Positions 16,375 through 23,593 of a stretch of 36,925 bases of DNA are shown piece by piece. Within the stretch, counting starts at the first letter, position 1; each line of letters starts with the position of its first letter. A program made the position numbers and the translations under genes. Origin of the DNA: an uncultured Bacteroides sp. (GTDB lineage: Bacteria > Bacteroidota > Bacteroidia > Bacteroidales > Bacteroidaceae); assembly GCF_900547205.1 (NCBI RefSeq), contig NZ_URFY01000043.1, forward strand, positions 1 to 36,925, written 5' to 3'. The notes beneath the pieces were generated by a model. The model saw only the letters and a list, made by a program, of their open reading frames with translations. It searched no databases and was not told the origin of the DNA.

Positions 16375-17424
16375 ATGAATTATGGTATTAGTATTTTATT
16401 CAGAGCAATCCCGCTGGTGATGGCAATCTTTTGTTTCGGATACGGAGCATTCATTTACGGTTATGGAGATTCGGGCAGTCGTATGGTGGCTGGTCCTGTA
16501 GTGTTCTCGCTGGGTATGATATGTATTGCGCTGTTTTGTACGGCGGCTACTATCATTCGCCAAATTATACATACCTATAATCAGGCTGCCAGGTACGGTC
16601 TGCCCATACTTGGTTATCTGGCGGCTATTGTTACGATTATAGGAGGTGTATGTATCTTTAGCAATGCTTCCGAGACTTCGGCTTTCGTAGCGGGTCATGT
16701 AATAACCGGTGTAGGGTTTATTACGGGCTGCGTAGCTACCGCAGCAACTTCGTCCACCCGCTTTTCTTTCATTCCGGGAAATTCAAAAGCTAACGGCAAC
16801 GAAGTTCCTGAAGGCGCTTTTTCCCTTGGAGAAGAACGCGCGTTGGAATTTATTGTTATCATCATTTCTTTGGTTGCATGGATATGGGCATTTATTTTGC
16901 TTGCCCACAGTGATGTTCATCCTGCTTATTTTGTTGCAGGTCACGTGATGGTTGGTCTGGCGTGTATCTGCACGAGCCTGATTGCATTGGTTGCCACTAT
17001 TGCCCGTCAGATACGTAATGTGTATACTGAAAAGGAACGTACTCAATGGCCGAAATTGGTTTTGCTGATGGGTTCCATCTCCTTCGTATGGGGGTTATTT
17101 ATAATCTTTGCCGATTCGGGGAGTGCAAACGGCACTACAGGATTTATCATGTTGGGGCTGGGCTTGGTGTGTTACAGTATTTCAAGTAAAGTGATTCTTC
17201 TGGCAAAGATTTGGCGTCAGGAATTTAAACTTGCCAATCGCATTCCTTTGATTCCTGTATTGACGGCATTGTCTTGTCTGTTTCTAGCAGCTTTCGTGTT
17301 TGAGACAGCAACCGTTCATGCGGATTATTTCGTTCCGGCACGCGTTTTGTCGGGGCTTGGGGCGATTTGTTTCACGCTGTTTTCTATCGTTAGTATATTG
17401 GAAAGCGGGACGTCTTCTAAGTGA
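16375..17424 (+). CDS. Polytopic membrane protein with five internal repeats (DUF2776-like, tentative)
   Basis: A 349-aa inner-membrane protein with about ten hydrophobic helices. It is built from five repeats of a two-helix unit. The anchors are VAGPVVFSLGMIC (38-50), VAGHVITGVGFITG (105-118), VAGHVMVGLACIC (187-199), TGFIMLGLGLVC (255-266) and VPARVLSGLGAIC (320-332). Three units end in I-x-RQ-like stretches (60-64, 209-213, 279-283). The hydrophilic loop at about 126-155 separates units two and three. I think it belongs with DUF2776, but I am not sure. No transport or enzyme motif is evident. It is divergent from ileS; no convincing plus-strand -7 box was found. Confidence 0.65.
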   Translation: MNYGISILFRAIPLVMAIFCFGYGAFIYGYGDSGSRMVAGPVVFSLGMICIALFCTAATIIRQIIHTYNQAARYGLPILGYLAAIVTIIGGVCIFSNASETSAFVAGHVITGVGFITGCVATAATSSTRFSFIPGNSKANGNEVPEGAFSLGEERALEFIVIIISLVAWIWAFILLAHSDVHPAYFVAGHVMVGLACICTSLIALVATIARQIRNVYTEKERTQWPKLVLLMGSISFVWGLFIIFADSGSANGTTGFIMLGLGLVCYSISSKVILLAKIWRQEFKLANRIPLIPVLTALSCLFLAAFVFETATVHADYFVPARVLSGLGAICFTLFSIVSILESGTSSK

Positions 17425-17488
17425 AAAAACATAGCGTCACTATCCGGATGGGATACCGTCACTATATTTATTTCTTGAATCACACCCT

Positions 17489-17516
17489 CCCCTGTGAGTA
17501 AGTTTTCTCTCAGGGG
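17489..17516. terminator. Possible hairpin terminator between convergent genes
   Basis: CCCCTG (17489-17494) pairs with CAGGGG (17511-17516), extended by a GAG/CTC inner pair. It lies between the stop codons of two convergent genes. The following sequence is not strongly T-rich, so this is a weak call. Confidence 0.35.
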
Positions 17517-17528
17517 TGAACTTTCGCA

Positions 17529-18881
17529 TTACCTCCTGAACACCCGTCGTAGCAAAGCGAAACTTATTACTGCTGTACATACTTCGGCCACAGCAACCGT
17601 CATCCAGATACCATTTGTTCCGAAAATAAGAGGCAATATCGTGATGCCAATTACAATAAATATCAAGCCTCTACATGCAGAAATAACCAAGGACCATTTG
17701 GCATTATCAAGGGCTGTGAAAAAACTTGCACTGGAAATATTAAAACCGTTCAGCAGAAAAGCAAATCCCATTATCCGTGAGCCGTGAACTGCCATATCGA
17801 TAACATCCCCGGAAGAATCATCTAAAAATATAGAGAGGGCATATTCTCCCAAGCTCCATAGAAGAACAAAAAAAACGACTCCGAATATAAAATTAGTTCG
17901 GCGTACTACCTTTAGCGACTGCCGGACACGCTGCCATAAATTAGCTCCATGATTAAAGCTGATAACCGGAATCGCACCATCTGATATACCCAGAAGAATA
18001 CTTGTCCCGATAAAAATAATATAGTTGGTAACTGCAAAAGCAGCTACACCTTCTTTTCCGGCATACTTTAAGAAAGTCAGGTTAAAAAGCATAACAGTAA
18101 CGTTCATTGCTATTTCGGTCAAACCTTCGGACGAGCCGTTGTAAAACATTCTACCCAAAGAATACCAACTGAATTTACCCCGTATTTTTTTCAAAGTCGG
18201 ATGCAATCTGAGGCTTTTGAATACTACGAAAAGTGAAAGGAGGCAACCTACCGAGATTGATACCCCTGTTGCCAGACCTACGCCGAACATACCCAAGTCG
18301 AACTGAGTAACGAATAGAATACTCAGCACGATGTTTAGCAAGATAGACAAAATTATCACATTCATTGCAAAACGTGGATGACCCAATGTTTTCAGGATAG
18401 AGTTCAGGAAAAACATAATAAGATTAATTCCTACGAACGGCATCAACCCGTGGATATAGTTAAGTGACCCCTCAAGTAAATCTCCTTCCGCCCCCATGAT
18501 TCCAGCCAACTGGACGGGAAACACATTGAAAATTGAAAATATAATCAACGAGTAAACAATGATAGACATACTTCCCGTTTTAAGGGCGGTCTTGGCCCTG
18601 ACATAATTCTGCTCACCCATAGCGATACTCATCTGAGCTTGGGCGCCTACGGCCAGAATATTAGCAATGCCAGATGGGAGCATATAAGCCGGAAGAATGA
18701 GACTGACGCTCGCCAGCGCATCGGCTCCTAAATAATTACCAACGATGATTCCGTCTATAATGGCTTGTATGCTGAAAAATACAAACGCGATAGTATTGGG
18801 GATGGAATATCGTGCAATGAGTGAACCTACTTTGTCAGTTGCAAGTCTGTTTTCTGTATGTGATGAATGATTATTATTCAT
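17529..18881 (-). CDS. MATE-family multidrug/toxin efflux transporter
   Basis: A 450-aa inner-membrane protein with about twelve helices in two pseudo-symmetric halves. Early it has the MATE pattern TDKVGSLIARYSIPNTIAF and ALASVSLILP, and later GKEGVAAFAVTNYIIF in the second half. It probably extrudes drugs or cationic metabolites using a Na+ or H+ gradient; the substrate is unknown. The reading frame is open to 18983, but the first 34 residues do not look like MATE sequence and would run through a terminator-like hairpin, so the ATG at 18881 is chosen. The likely promoter at 19150-19157 gives an unusually long leader. Confidence 0.85.
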   Translation of the reverse strand: MNNNHSSHTENRLATDKVGSLIARYSIPNTIAFVFFSIQAIIDGIIVGNYLGADALASVSLILPAYMLPSGIANILAVGAQAQMSIAMGEQNYVRAKTALKTGSMSIIVYSLIIFSIFNVFPVQLAGIMGAEGDLLEGSLNYIHGLMPFVGINLIMFFLNSILKTLGHPRFAMNVIILSILLNIVLSILFVTQFDLGMFGVGLATGVSISVGCLLSLFVVFKSLRLHPTLKKIRGKFSWYSLGRMFYNGSSEGLTEIAMNVTVMLFNLTFLKYAGKEGVAAFAVTNYIIFIGTSILLGISDGAIPVISFNHGANLWQRVRQSLKVVRRTNFIFGVVFFVLLWSLGEYALSIFLDDSSGDVIDMAVHGSRIMGFAFLLNGFNISSASFFTALDNAKWSLVISACRGLIFIVIGITILPLIFGTNGIWMTVAVAEVCTAVISFALLRRVFRR

Positions 18882-19157
18882 AATTGTATGATGTTTAAAA
18901 AGGCATAGGGATTTCTGTCGTCCTGATGCCAAATGCGTATATAAAATATTAAAAAGAAAAAACCGTATGTATGGAGAACCCAAACACGGTAATGAAATGC
19001 CATTCCTACAGGGGTATGGACATCTAATGGAAGGTCGGAATAATCTTTGTCGTTGCGGCGGATATAAAACCGGCAGAGCTATTATTCCTTATTACGCGGA
19101 TATTTTAAACATGCAATGGTTATTAATTCTTTTTTCCGTAATCGACCGACAAAGATA
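18882..19157 (-). promoter_or_regulatory. Long leader of the MATE gene with attenuator-like hairpin
   Basis: The nearest minus-strand -7 box is TATCTTTG at 19150-19157, about 260 nt before the start codon. Within the leader, ACCGT (18986-18990 on the minus strand) and ACGGT (18962-18966) form a stem followed by TTTTTTCTTTTT. This could be a conditional terminator, or the end of a separate small RNA of about 180 nt. I could not match the leader to a riboswitch class. Confidence 0.35.
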
Positions 19158-19200
19158 ATATAAAATCGATATAACAACAGAATTCTTTCACAAAAATACC

Positions 19201-19250
19201 AAAAAAATGGGAGGATGTGCCAAAAGTGGATTTTTGGCACACCCTCCTAT
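19201..19250. terminator. Strong terminator after the GNAT-nitrilase gene
   Basis: GGGAGG (19209-19214) pairs with CCCTCC (19242-19247) and GTGCCAAAA (19217-19225) with TTTTGGCAC (19232-19240). On the minus strand the hairpin is followed by seven T. It ends the gene whose stop lies at 19253. Confidence 0.85.
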
Positions 19251-19252
19251 TT

Positions 19253-20791
19253 TTATTTCTTAAATCTTACCTCGTAAACGTCGTTCCTGCGGTCTTTCAG
19301 ATTACGGACACTACCGTAGGTATGAAGCTCGTTCAGCAAGTCCAAATCCACATCCGACACCAGAATCATTTCCGTATTCGGGGTTGCCTCTGCTCTCTTT
19401 CCATCGGTTGGAAAGGCAAAATCGCAAGGCGTAAATACACCTGACTGGGCATACTGTATATCCATATTATGTACACGCGGAAGATTTCCGACACTACCCG
19501 CAATGACAACAAAACATTCGTTCTCGATGGCACGTGCCTGAGCGCATACACGAACACGGGAATAAGCATTTTGTGTATCCGTCAAGAAAGGTACAAATAG
19601 TATCTGCATTCCTTGGTCCGCCATCAGACGAGAAAGTTCTGGAAATTCAACATCGTAGCAAATCAATACACCTATCTTGGCACAGTCAGTCTCGAAAGTT
19701 TGAAGCGTTTTGCCGCCACTCAATCCCCAGCTCTTAATTTCATCGGGAGTGATGTGCATCTTTTCATACATCTCGTACGTTCCGTCGCGTCGGCAGAGGA
19801 AACCTACATTATAAAGCCGTCCATCTTCTTTTACGTAAGGCATACTTCCGGTTATGATATTGATGTTGTAGCTAATAGCCAGATTCATAAAGCGTTCGCG
19901 AATCTCATCCGTATATTGGGCCAATCCGCGAATAGCTTGCGACTCTCCTTTGTCATTATACTCCGACATCAAAGGCGCATTGAAATATTCAGGGAAAAGA
20001 ACAAAGTCGCTCTTATAATCGGATACTGCATCTACGAAAAACTCAACCTGCTCAAACAAGTCGTCGAGCGTTTTATAATTTCGCATCTGCCATTGCACTA
20101 AGCCTACACGAACAGTCGTCTTCGGATTGATGTATTCCTGCGTTGGCGGTTGGTAGTAAATGTTGTCCCATTGCAGCAGGCAAGCATAGTGTTTCGACTC
20201 TTCGTCATTCGGCAAATAATTTGTCATTACTTTGCGCACATGGAAGTCATTGGACAATTGGAAAGTCATTACAGGGTCGTATATTTCACGTTGGCGAACC
20301 TTTGCAATGTACTCTTTCGGGCGCATCTTGTCGGCATATTTGTGATAGTTCGGAATACGACCACCGAACATGATAGCTTTCAGGTTCAGCGTTTCGCAGA
20401 GTTCTTTGCGATATTCGTACATACGACGAGCGAGGCGCAATCCGCGATATCCGGGATGGATGAACACTTCGATGCCATATAGGATGTTTCCGTCCGGATT
20501 GTGTGTGTTGAATGTTTCCTTACCTGTGACTTGTGCATAGGTATGGTCGTTCTTCACCTTATCATAATCTACAATAATAGAGAGTGCGCAGCCTACAATT
20601 TTATCATCGACCACCGTTACAATCTGCCCTTCCGGGAAGATGGTAATCAGCTTTTGAATCTGTGCGCGAGTCCAGAATACGTCGCTGCCGTCGGAATAGA
20701 CACGGGTAAATGATTGGGATAACTGGGCATAATCTTCTATTTGAAGATTGCGTATCTGAACTTTATTGATTTTCATTGGATGTTGTTCCAT
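19253..20791 (-). CDS. GNAT acetyltransferase - carbon-nitrogen hydrolase fusion
   Basis: A 512-aa two-domain cytosolic protein. Residues about 8-180 form a GNAT domain, with the acetyl-CoA-binding region around EVFIHPGYRGLRLARRMYE (108-126). Residues about 225-505 form a nitrilase-superfamily domain with the catalytic triad E268 (FPEYF), K344 (YEKMH) and C378 (LICYDVEFPE). This fusion is known across bacteria, but its reaction is not settled; an amidase coupled to N-acetylation is an inference. It has its own promoter (20823-20830) and a strong terminator. The start could also be the second Met (residue 6). Confidence 0.88.
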   Translation of the reverse strand: MEQHPMKINKVQIRNLQIEDYAQLSQSFTRVYSDGSDVFWTRAQIQKLITIFPEGQIVTVVDDKIVGCALSIIVDYDKVKNDHTYAQVTGKETFNTHNPDGNILYGIEVFIHPGYRGLRLARRMYEYRKELCETLNLKAIMFGGRIPNYHKYADKMRPKEYIAKVRQREIYDPVMTFQLSNDFHVRKVMTNYLPNDEESKHYACLLQWDNIYYQPPTQEYINPKTTVRVGLVQWQMRNYKTLDDLFEQVEFFVDAVSDYKSDFVLFPEYFNAPLMSEYNDKGESQAIRGLAQYTDEIRERFMNLAISYNINIITGSMPYVKEDGRLYNVGFLCRRDGTYEMYEKMHITPDEIKSWGLSGGKTLQTFETDCAKIGVLICYDVEFPELSRLMADQGMQILFVPFLTDTQNAYSRVRVCAQARAIENECFVVIAGSVGNLPRVHNMDIQYAQSGVFTPCDFAFPTDGKRAEATPNTEMILVSDVDLDLLNELHTYGSVRNLKDRRNDVYEVRFKK

Positions 20792-20822
20792 AATAAATAG
20801 GTATTTAAAATATAAGACGGTG

Positions 20823-20830
20823 CAAAGGTA
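20823..20830 (-). promoter_or_regulatory. -7 element of the GNAT-nitrilase gene
   Basis: CAAAGGTA is a minus-strand TACCTTTG, 31 nt upstream of the ATG. The nearest TTTG is 24 nt further up, longer than usual. Confidence 0.45.
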
Positions 20831-20916
20831 AGGTTAATCCTCTAATAGTTGTTTCAAATAAGTGGATAATTATTTATAGGTTCTCTCTTCTACGTATTAT
20901 TTCTTGCACCGATTTG

Positions 20917-20947
20917 CTTGCATTTTCCATTTATTGTCGTACATTTG
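20917..20947 (+). promoter_or_regulatory. Promoter of the structured-RNA locus
   Basis: CTTG (20917-20920), a 19-nt spacer and TACATTTG (20940-20947) closely match the Bacteroides promoter consensus. The expected start (about 20952-20954) coincides with the first base of the long-range stem of the RNA that follows. Confidence 0.7.
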
Positions 20948-20951
20948 CAAC

Positions 20952-21123
20952 GACTAACATTTTTATTCACAGAAGTAGTGAACCTGCTTCGACTTCAGTA
21001 GCAGGCATTTTTATGCCTGTTGCTGTTGCAGATATGCGGTTTCGTACCCCCGTGGGGAACGTTAATGCGTCCCCAGCTTCTGTGGAGTGTTAGTCAACGG
21101 GAAGGGCGGAACCGTTTTTTTAT
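20952..21123 (+). ncRNA. Candidate structured non-coding RNA or leader
   Basis: The first bases GACTAACA (20952-20959) pair exactly with TGTTAGTC near 21087-21094. Inside this, CACAGAAG pairs exactly with CTTCTGTG, closing the whole structure. Within it lie a CAGGCAT/ATGCCTG hairpin (alternative partner CCTGCT/AGCAGG) and a GGGG-ACGT/GCGT-CCCC hairpin. After the closing stem, AACGG...CCGTT is followed by seven T, a good terminator. A promoter ends right before it. It is about 140-170 nt long. The protein gene at 21152 begins about 30 nt after the terminator, so it may be a free RNA or an attenuated leader. I could not assign it to 6S, SRP, tmRNA or a riboswitch. Confidence 0.55.
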
Positions 21124-21151
21124 TCCCGCCCGCCATAAAAACCGTTGTATC

Positions 21152-21628
21152 ATGCATGAAGAACAAAACAATGCACCTGTAGAAGCCGTTCAGGGCAATC
21201 GGCAGGAGGTCTACCTTCCTAATCTGGAAGAAACAGAAAATCTAAAACAGTATTATTTAGCACTATCACGACGATTATGTCCTACCATATCAGTCGATAG
21301 TCCGGATTTACGACGTTTGGGGGCGTTACACCACAAAATCAAACGTTTTATTAAGGCATTGAGCAACCTCGACCGACCTTGGGAGAAAGGGATGCCTGAG
21401 ATTCAAAAAAGCTGTTTAAATTCCCTGATTTTACAAACTTTAAGTAAAGCTGAGCGACAAAAGCTACAAAATGAGTGGTTAAGTTGGTCGGATTTTCTAA
21501 TATCTGCGTCTTTTCATCGGGGTTATATCACACAAATCTTGCAGGAATATTATCGTCAGTTACGTGACATTGAAAAGATTCTTGATTTTAGCCCGTCCGC
21601 TATCCCTGAGGAGCTGTCAAGTCTATAG
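21152..21628 (+). CDS. Unrecognised 158-aa hypothetical protein
   Basis: A cytosolic-looking, helix-rich protein starting MHEEQNNAPVEAVQ, with a disordered N-terminus (about residues 1-35) and then long amphipathic helices. The helices contain ENLKQYYLALSRRL, DLRRLGALHHKIKRFIKAL and HRGYITQILQEYYRQLRDI. No catalytic or DNA-binding motif is recognisable, though it is moderately basic. The frame is open back to 21020, but that part overlaps the structured RNA, so the ATG at 21152 is preferred. It is flanked by the RNA upstream and a 22-bp tandem repeat array downstream, which suggests a cassette. Function unknown. Confidence 0.55.
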   Translation: MHEEQNNAPVEAVQGNRQEVYLPNLEETENLKQYYLALSRRLCPTISVDSPDLRRLGALHHKIKRFIKALSNLDRPWEKGMPEIQKSCLNSLILQTLSKAERQKLQNEWLSWSDFLISASFHRGYITQILQEYYRQLRDIEKILDFSPSAIPEELSSL

Positions 21629-21676
21629 TAATAATGGGAAAATCTTGTTATTGGGAGCTAACACCAGTTTATCCCC

Positions 21677-21837
21677 ATGAAACCAGTGTTTCAGCCGCTT
21701 GAAACTGTAGTTCCATAGGCATGAAACTCTAGTTCCATAGGCTTGAAACTGTAGTTCCGCCCGCTTGAAACTAGAGTTCCACAGCCTTTGAAACTGTAGT
21801 TTCAAGCAATAGGAACTTTGGTTTCAAGTGGTGGAAC
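21677..21837. repeat. Tandem array of seven 22-bp dyad units
   Basis: Seven consecutive 22-bp units begin at 21677, 21699, 21721, 21743, 21765, 21788 (one extra base before it) and 21810, with a partial unit at 21832. The shared core is TGAAACTnTAGTT(C/T)C followed by a variable A/C/G-rich end. Each unit contains a GAAACT/AGTTTC-type dyad. The fifth spacer contributes the only length change. There are no unique spacers, so it is not a CRISPR array. The 22-bp period is close to two helical turns, which would place protein sites on one DNA face. Confidence 0.8.
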
Positions 21838-21892
21838 AAGTCTTATCATATGCTTTCCCCATAAGGATATAAAGCTTTTTTATCTTCAATCT

Positions 21893-21996
21893 CTGTGACA
21901 GCAAAAAATGCTGTCACAGTGCTGTCACCACTTGCTGTCACATCGCAAGGGTTTTATTATCAATTCATTAAGTGTCAATCGGTGACAGAGTGACAG
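21893..21996. repeat. Cluster of CTGTCAC/GTGACAG heptamers with a perfect hairpin
   Basis: CTGTGACAGCA (21893-21903) and TGCTGTCACAG (21909-21919) form a perfect 11-bp hairpin with an AAAAA loop. Further TGCTGTCAC copies stand at 21920-21928 and 21933-21941, and GTGACAG at 21982-21988 and 21990-21996. That makes six copies of one heptamer in about 100 nt. The cluster ends just before the xylE stop codon. The stretch 21629-22009 holds no gene that I can support. Confidence 0.7.
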
Positions 21997-22009
21997 ATAT
22001 ATTTCATTT

Positions 22010-23476
22010 TCATTTCATAGAGAGAGGATTTTTCATCCAAAGTCTGCTCATATCTTCCAAGGTCTTGCCTTTTGTTTCGGGCACCCATCGCCAAACAAAG
22101 ACAGCAGCCACCACACAAATTATCCCATAAAGGCTATACGCAAACATCGGACTGAAATCGTACAATGCCGGGAAAGTGGAAGAAACAATGTAATTGAATA
22201 TCCATTGGAAAGCCACTGCAATTGCTACCGCCTTACCACGAATGGTATTCGGGAAGATTTCGGCAATCAATACCCAGCAGATTGGTCCCCACGACATCAT
22301 GAAAAATGCCGCGTATACAATGACCGACAGTACCGGAACGATGCCTTTGATTGCCATACTGTCGCACATCGCTACGGCAAAAGCTCCAAAAGCCATACCG
22401 ATGGAACCGATAATCAGCAGCGGTTTGCGTCCGAAACGGTCGACGGTGAAGATGGCAATCAGCGTGAATAGGATATTGACGATACCCATAATTACCGTCT
22501 GCATCATGCCGCCACCTTCTGCACCTGCATTCTCGAAAATACGCGGAGCATAATAGAGCACTGCATTAATGCCGATGGCCTGTTGGAATACGGAAAGCAG
22601 AATGCCTATCACAATGACGGTGGCTCCGTAAGTAAAAAGCTTTTCAGTCTTTTCGTGAGCGGTAGCTTTAATGTCGTTCAGAATCTCCATAGCTTTTGCC
22701 TTTCCATTGATTTTCTCCAGAATAGAGAATGCCTTTTCTTCTTGCTGCACCAGTACCAGGTATCGCGGTGTTTTCGGAACAAAGAAAAGCAGAAGAGCAA
22801 AGAAAGCGGCGGGGAAAGCTTCGGAGACAAACATATAACGCCATCCTTGCTGAACAGTCCACATATCGGACTCGGAACTTACCGACAGAACACCGGCAGC
22901 ATCTTTCAGGATAACAGGATTCTGATGGTCACCCATAATCAGGAAATTGACAAAGTACACCACCAACATACCAAAGATAATGGCAAACTGATTGCAAGAT
23001 ACAAGAGTGCCGCGAATATTGGAAGGAGCGATTTCGGCAATATACATCGGACATACGGCGGAAGCCAGTCCGACACCGATACCACCGAGAACGCGATATA
23101 AGTTGAAAGCAATCAGCAGATTCATATTTGGCTTTCCATAGTCGAAGAACAGCACTTCCGGATAATAGGAACCGAGCGCTGAAAGGAAAAACAGCACGGC
23201 AGCCAGACGCAATGAATTACGCCGTCCCAAACGGGAAGCGAAAACACCGGATAGCGCACCACCAAGCACACAGCCGATCAGTGCACTGGAAGAAGTGATA
23301 CCATGCATCACCTTATTATATTGGAAATCGGAAGCGGAAAGGAAAAATGCTTCCAGACCTTTTTCTGCGCCGGAGATAACGGCCGTATCATAACCGAACA
23401 GCAGTCCGCCAAGAATGGCAACGGAGGTGATGGAATACAAATAGAGTTTGCTTCCACCGTTCGTTGTATTGTTCAT
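22010..23476 (-). CDS. xylE: D-xylose:H+ symporter, sugar-porter MFS
   Basis: A 488-aa inner-membrane sugar transporter with twelve helices. The sugar-porter signatures are GGLLFGYDTAVISGA (helix 1), SRLGRRNSLR (loop 2-3), RVLGGIGVGLASAV with PMYIAEIAP (helices 4-5), the QQAIGINAVLYYAPRIFE helix 7 motif, and PETKGKTLEDM at the C-terminus. The context after xylA and xylB identifies xylose as the likely substrate. It is the last gene of the operon, separated from xylA by a large inverted repeat that may lower or uncouple its expression. Confidence 0.9.
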   Translation of the reverse strand: MNNTTNGGSKLYLYSITSVAILGGLLFGYDTAVISGAEKGLEAFFLSASDFQYNKVMHGITSSSALIGCVLGGALSGVFASRLGRRNSLRLAAVLFFLSALGSYYPEVLFFDYGKPNMNLLIAFNLYRVLGGIGVGLASAVCPMYIAEIAPSNIRGTLVSCNQFAIIFGMLVVYFVNFLIMGDHQNPVILKDAAGVLSVSSESDMWTVQQGWRYMFVSEAFPAAFFALLLFFVPKTPRYLVLVQQEEKAFSILEKINGKAKAMEILNDIKATAHEKTEKLFTYGATVIVIGILLSVFQQAIGINAVLYYAPRIFENAGAEGGGMMQTVIMGIVNILFTLIAIFTVDRFGRKPLLIIGSIGMAFGAFAVAMCDSMAIKGIVPVLSVIVYAAFFMMSWGPICWVLIAEIFPNTIRGKAVAIAVAFQWIFNYIVSSTFPALYDFSPMFAYSLYGIICVVAAVFVWRWVPETKGKTLEDMSRLWMKNPLSMK

Positions 23477-23501
23477 AGTTTATATAAGTTAGTGTGGTTA
23501 T

Positions 23502-23588
23502 TTCACCACAGATTACGCAGATTAACACAGATTATAAGAAAGATTATTAAATAAAAAATCTGTGTTAATCCGTGTAATCTGTGGTGAA
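23502..23588. repeat. 32-bp near-perfect inverted repeat in the xylA-xylE gap
   Basis: The arms at 23502-23533 and 23557-23588 are inverted copies matching at 30 of 32 positions, with a 23-nt AT-rich loop. They begin TTCACCACAGATTACGCAG and end in GTAATCTGTGGTGAA. The hairpin fills most of the gap and reaches to 5 nt before the xylA stop. The ends match the repeat at 7188-7280, pointing to a dispersed family. In mRNA it would form a very stable stem. Confidence 0.85.
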
Positions 23589-23593
23589 TAGAA

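Noticed and set aside
20952..21094. 6S RNA assignment
   Set aside because: The closing stem is compatible, but the inner part folds as separate hairpins rather than one rod with a central bubble, so I left the class open.
21020..21151. N-terminal extension of the 158-aa protein
   Set aside because: It overlaps the structured RNA and its terminator, and the resulting residues are unlike a conserved domain.
21623..21805. A 60-codon minus-strand frame through the 22-bp repeats
   Set aside because: The peptide simply translates the repeat unit and has no promoter or start context.
21677..21837. CRISPR array
   Set aside because: The 22-bp units are contiguous with no unique spacers, and no cas genes are present in the window.
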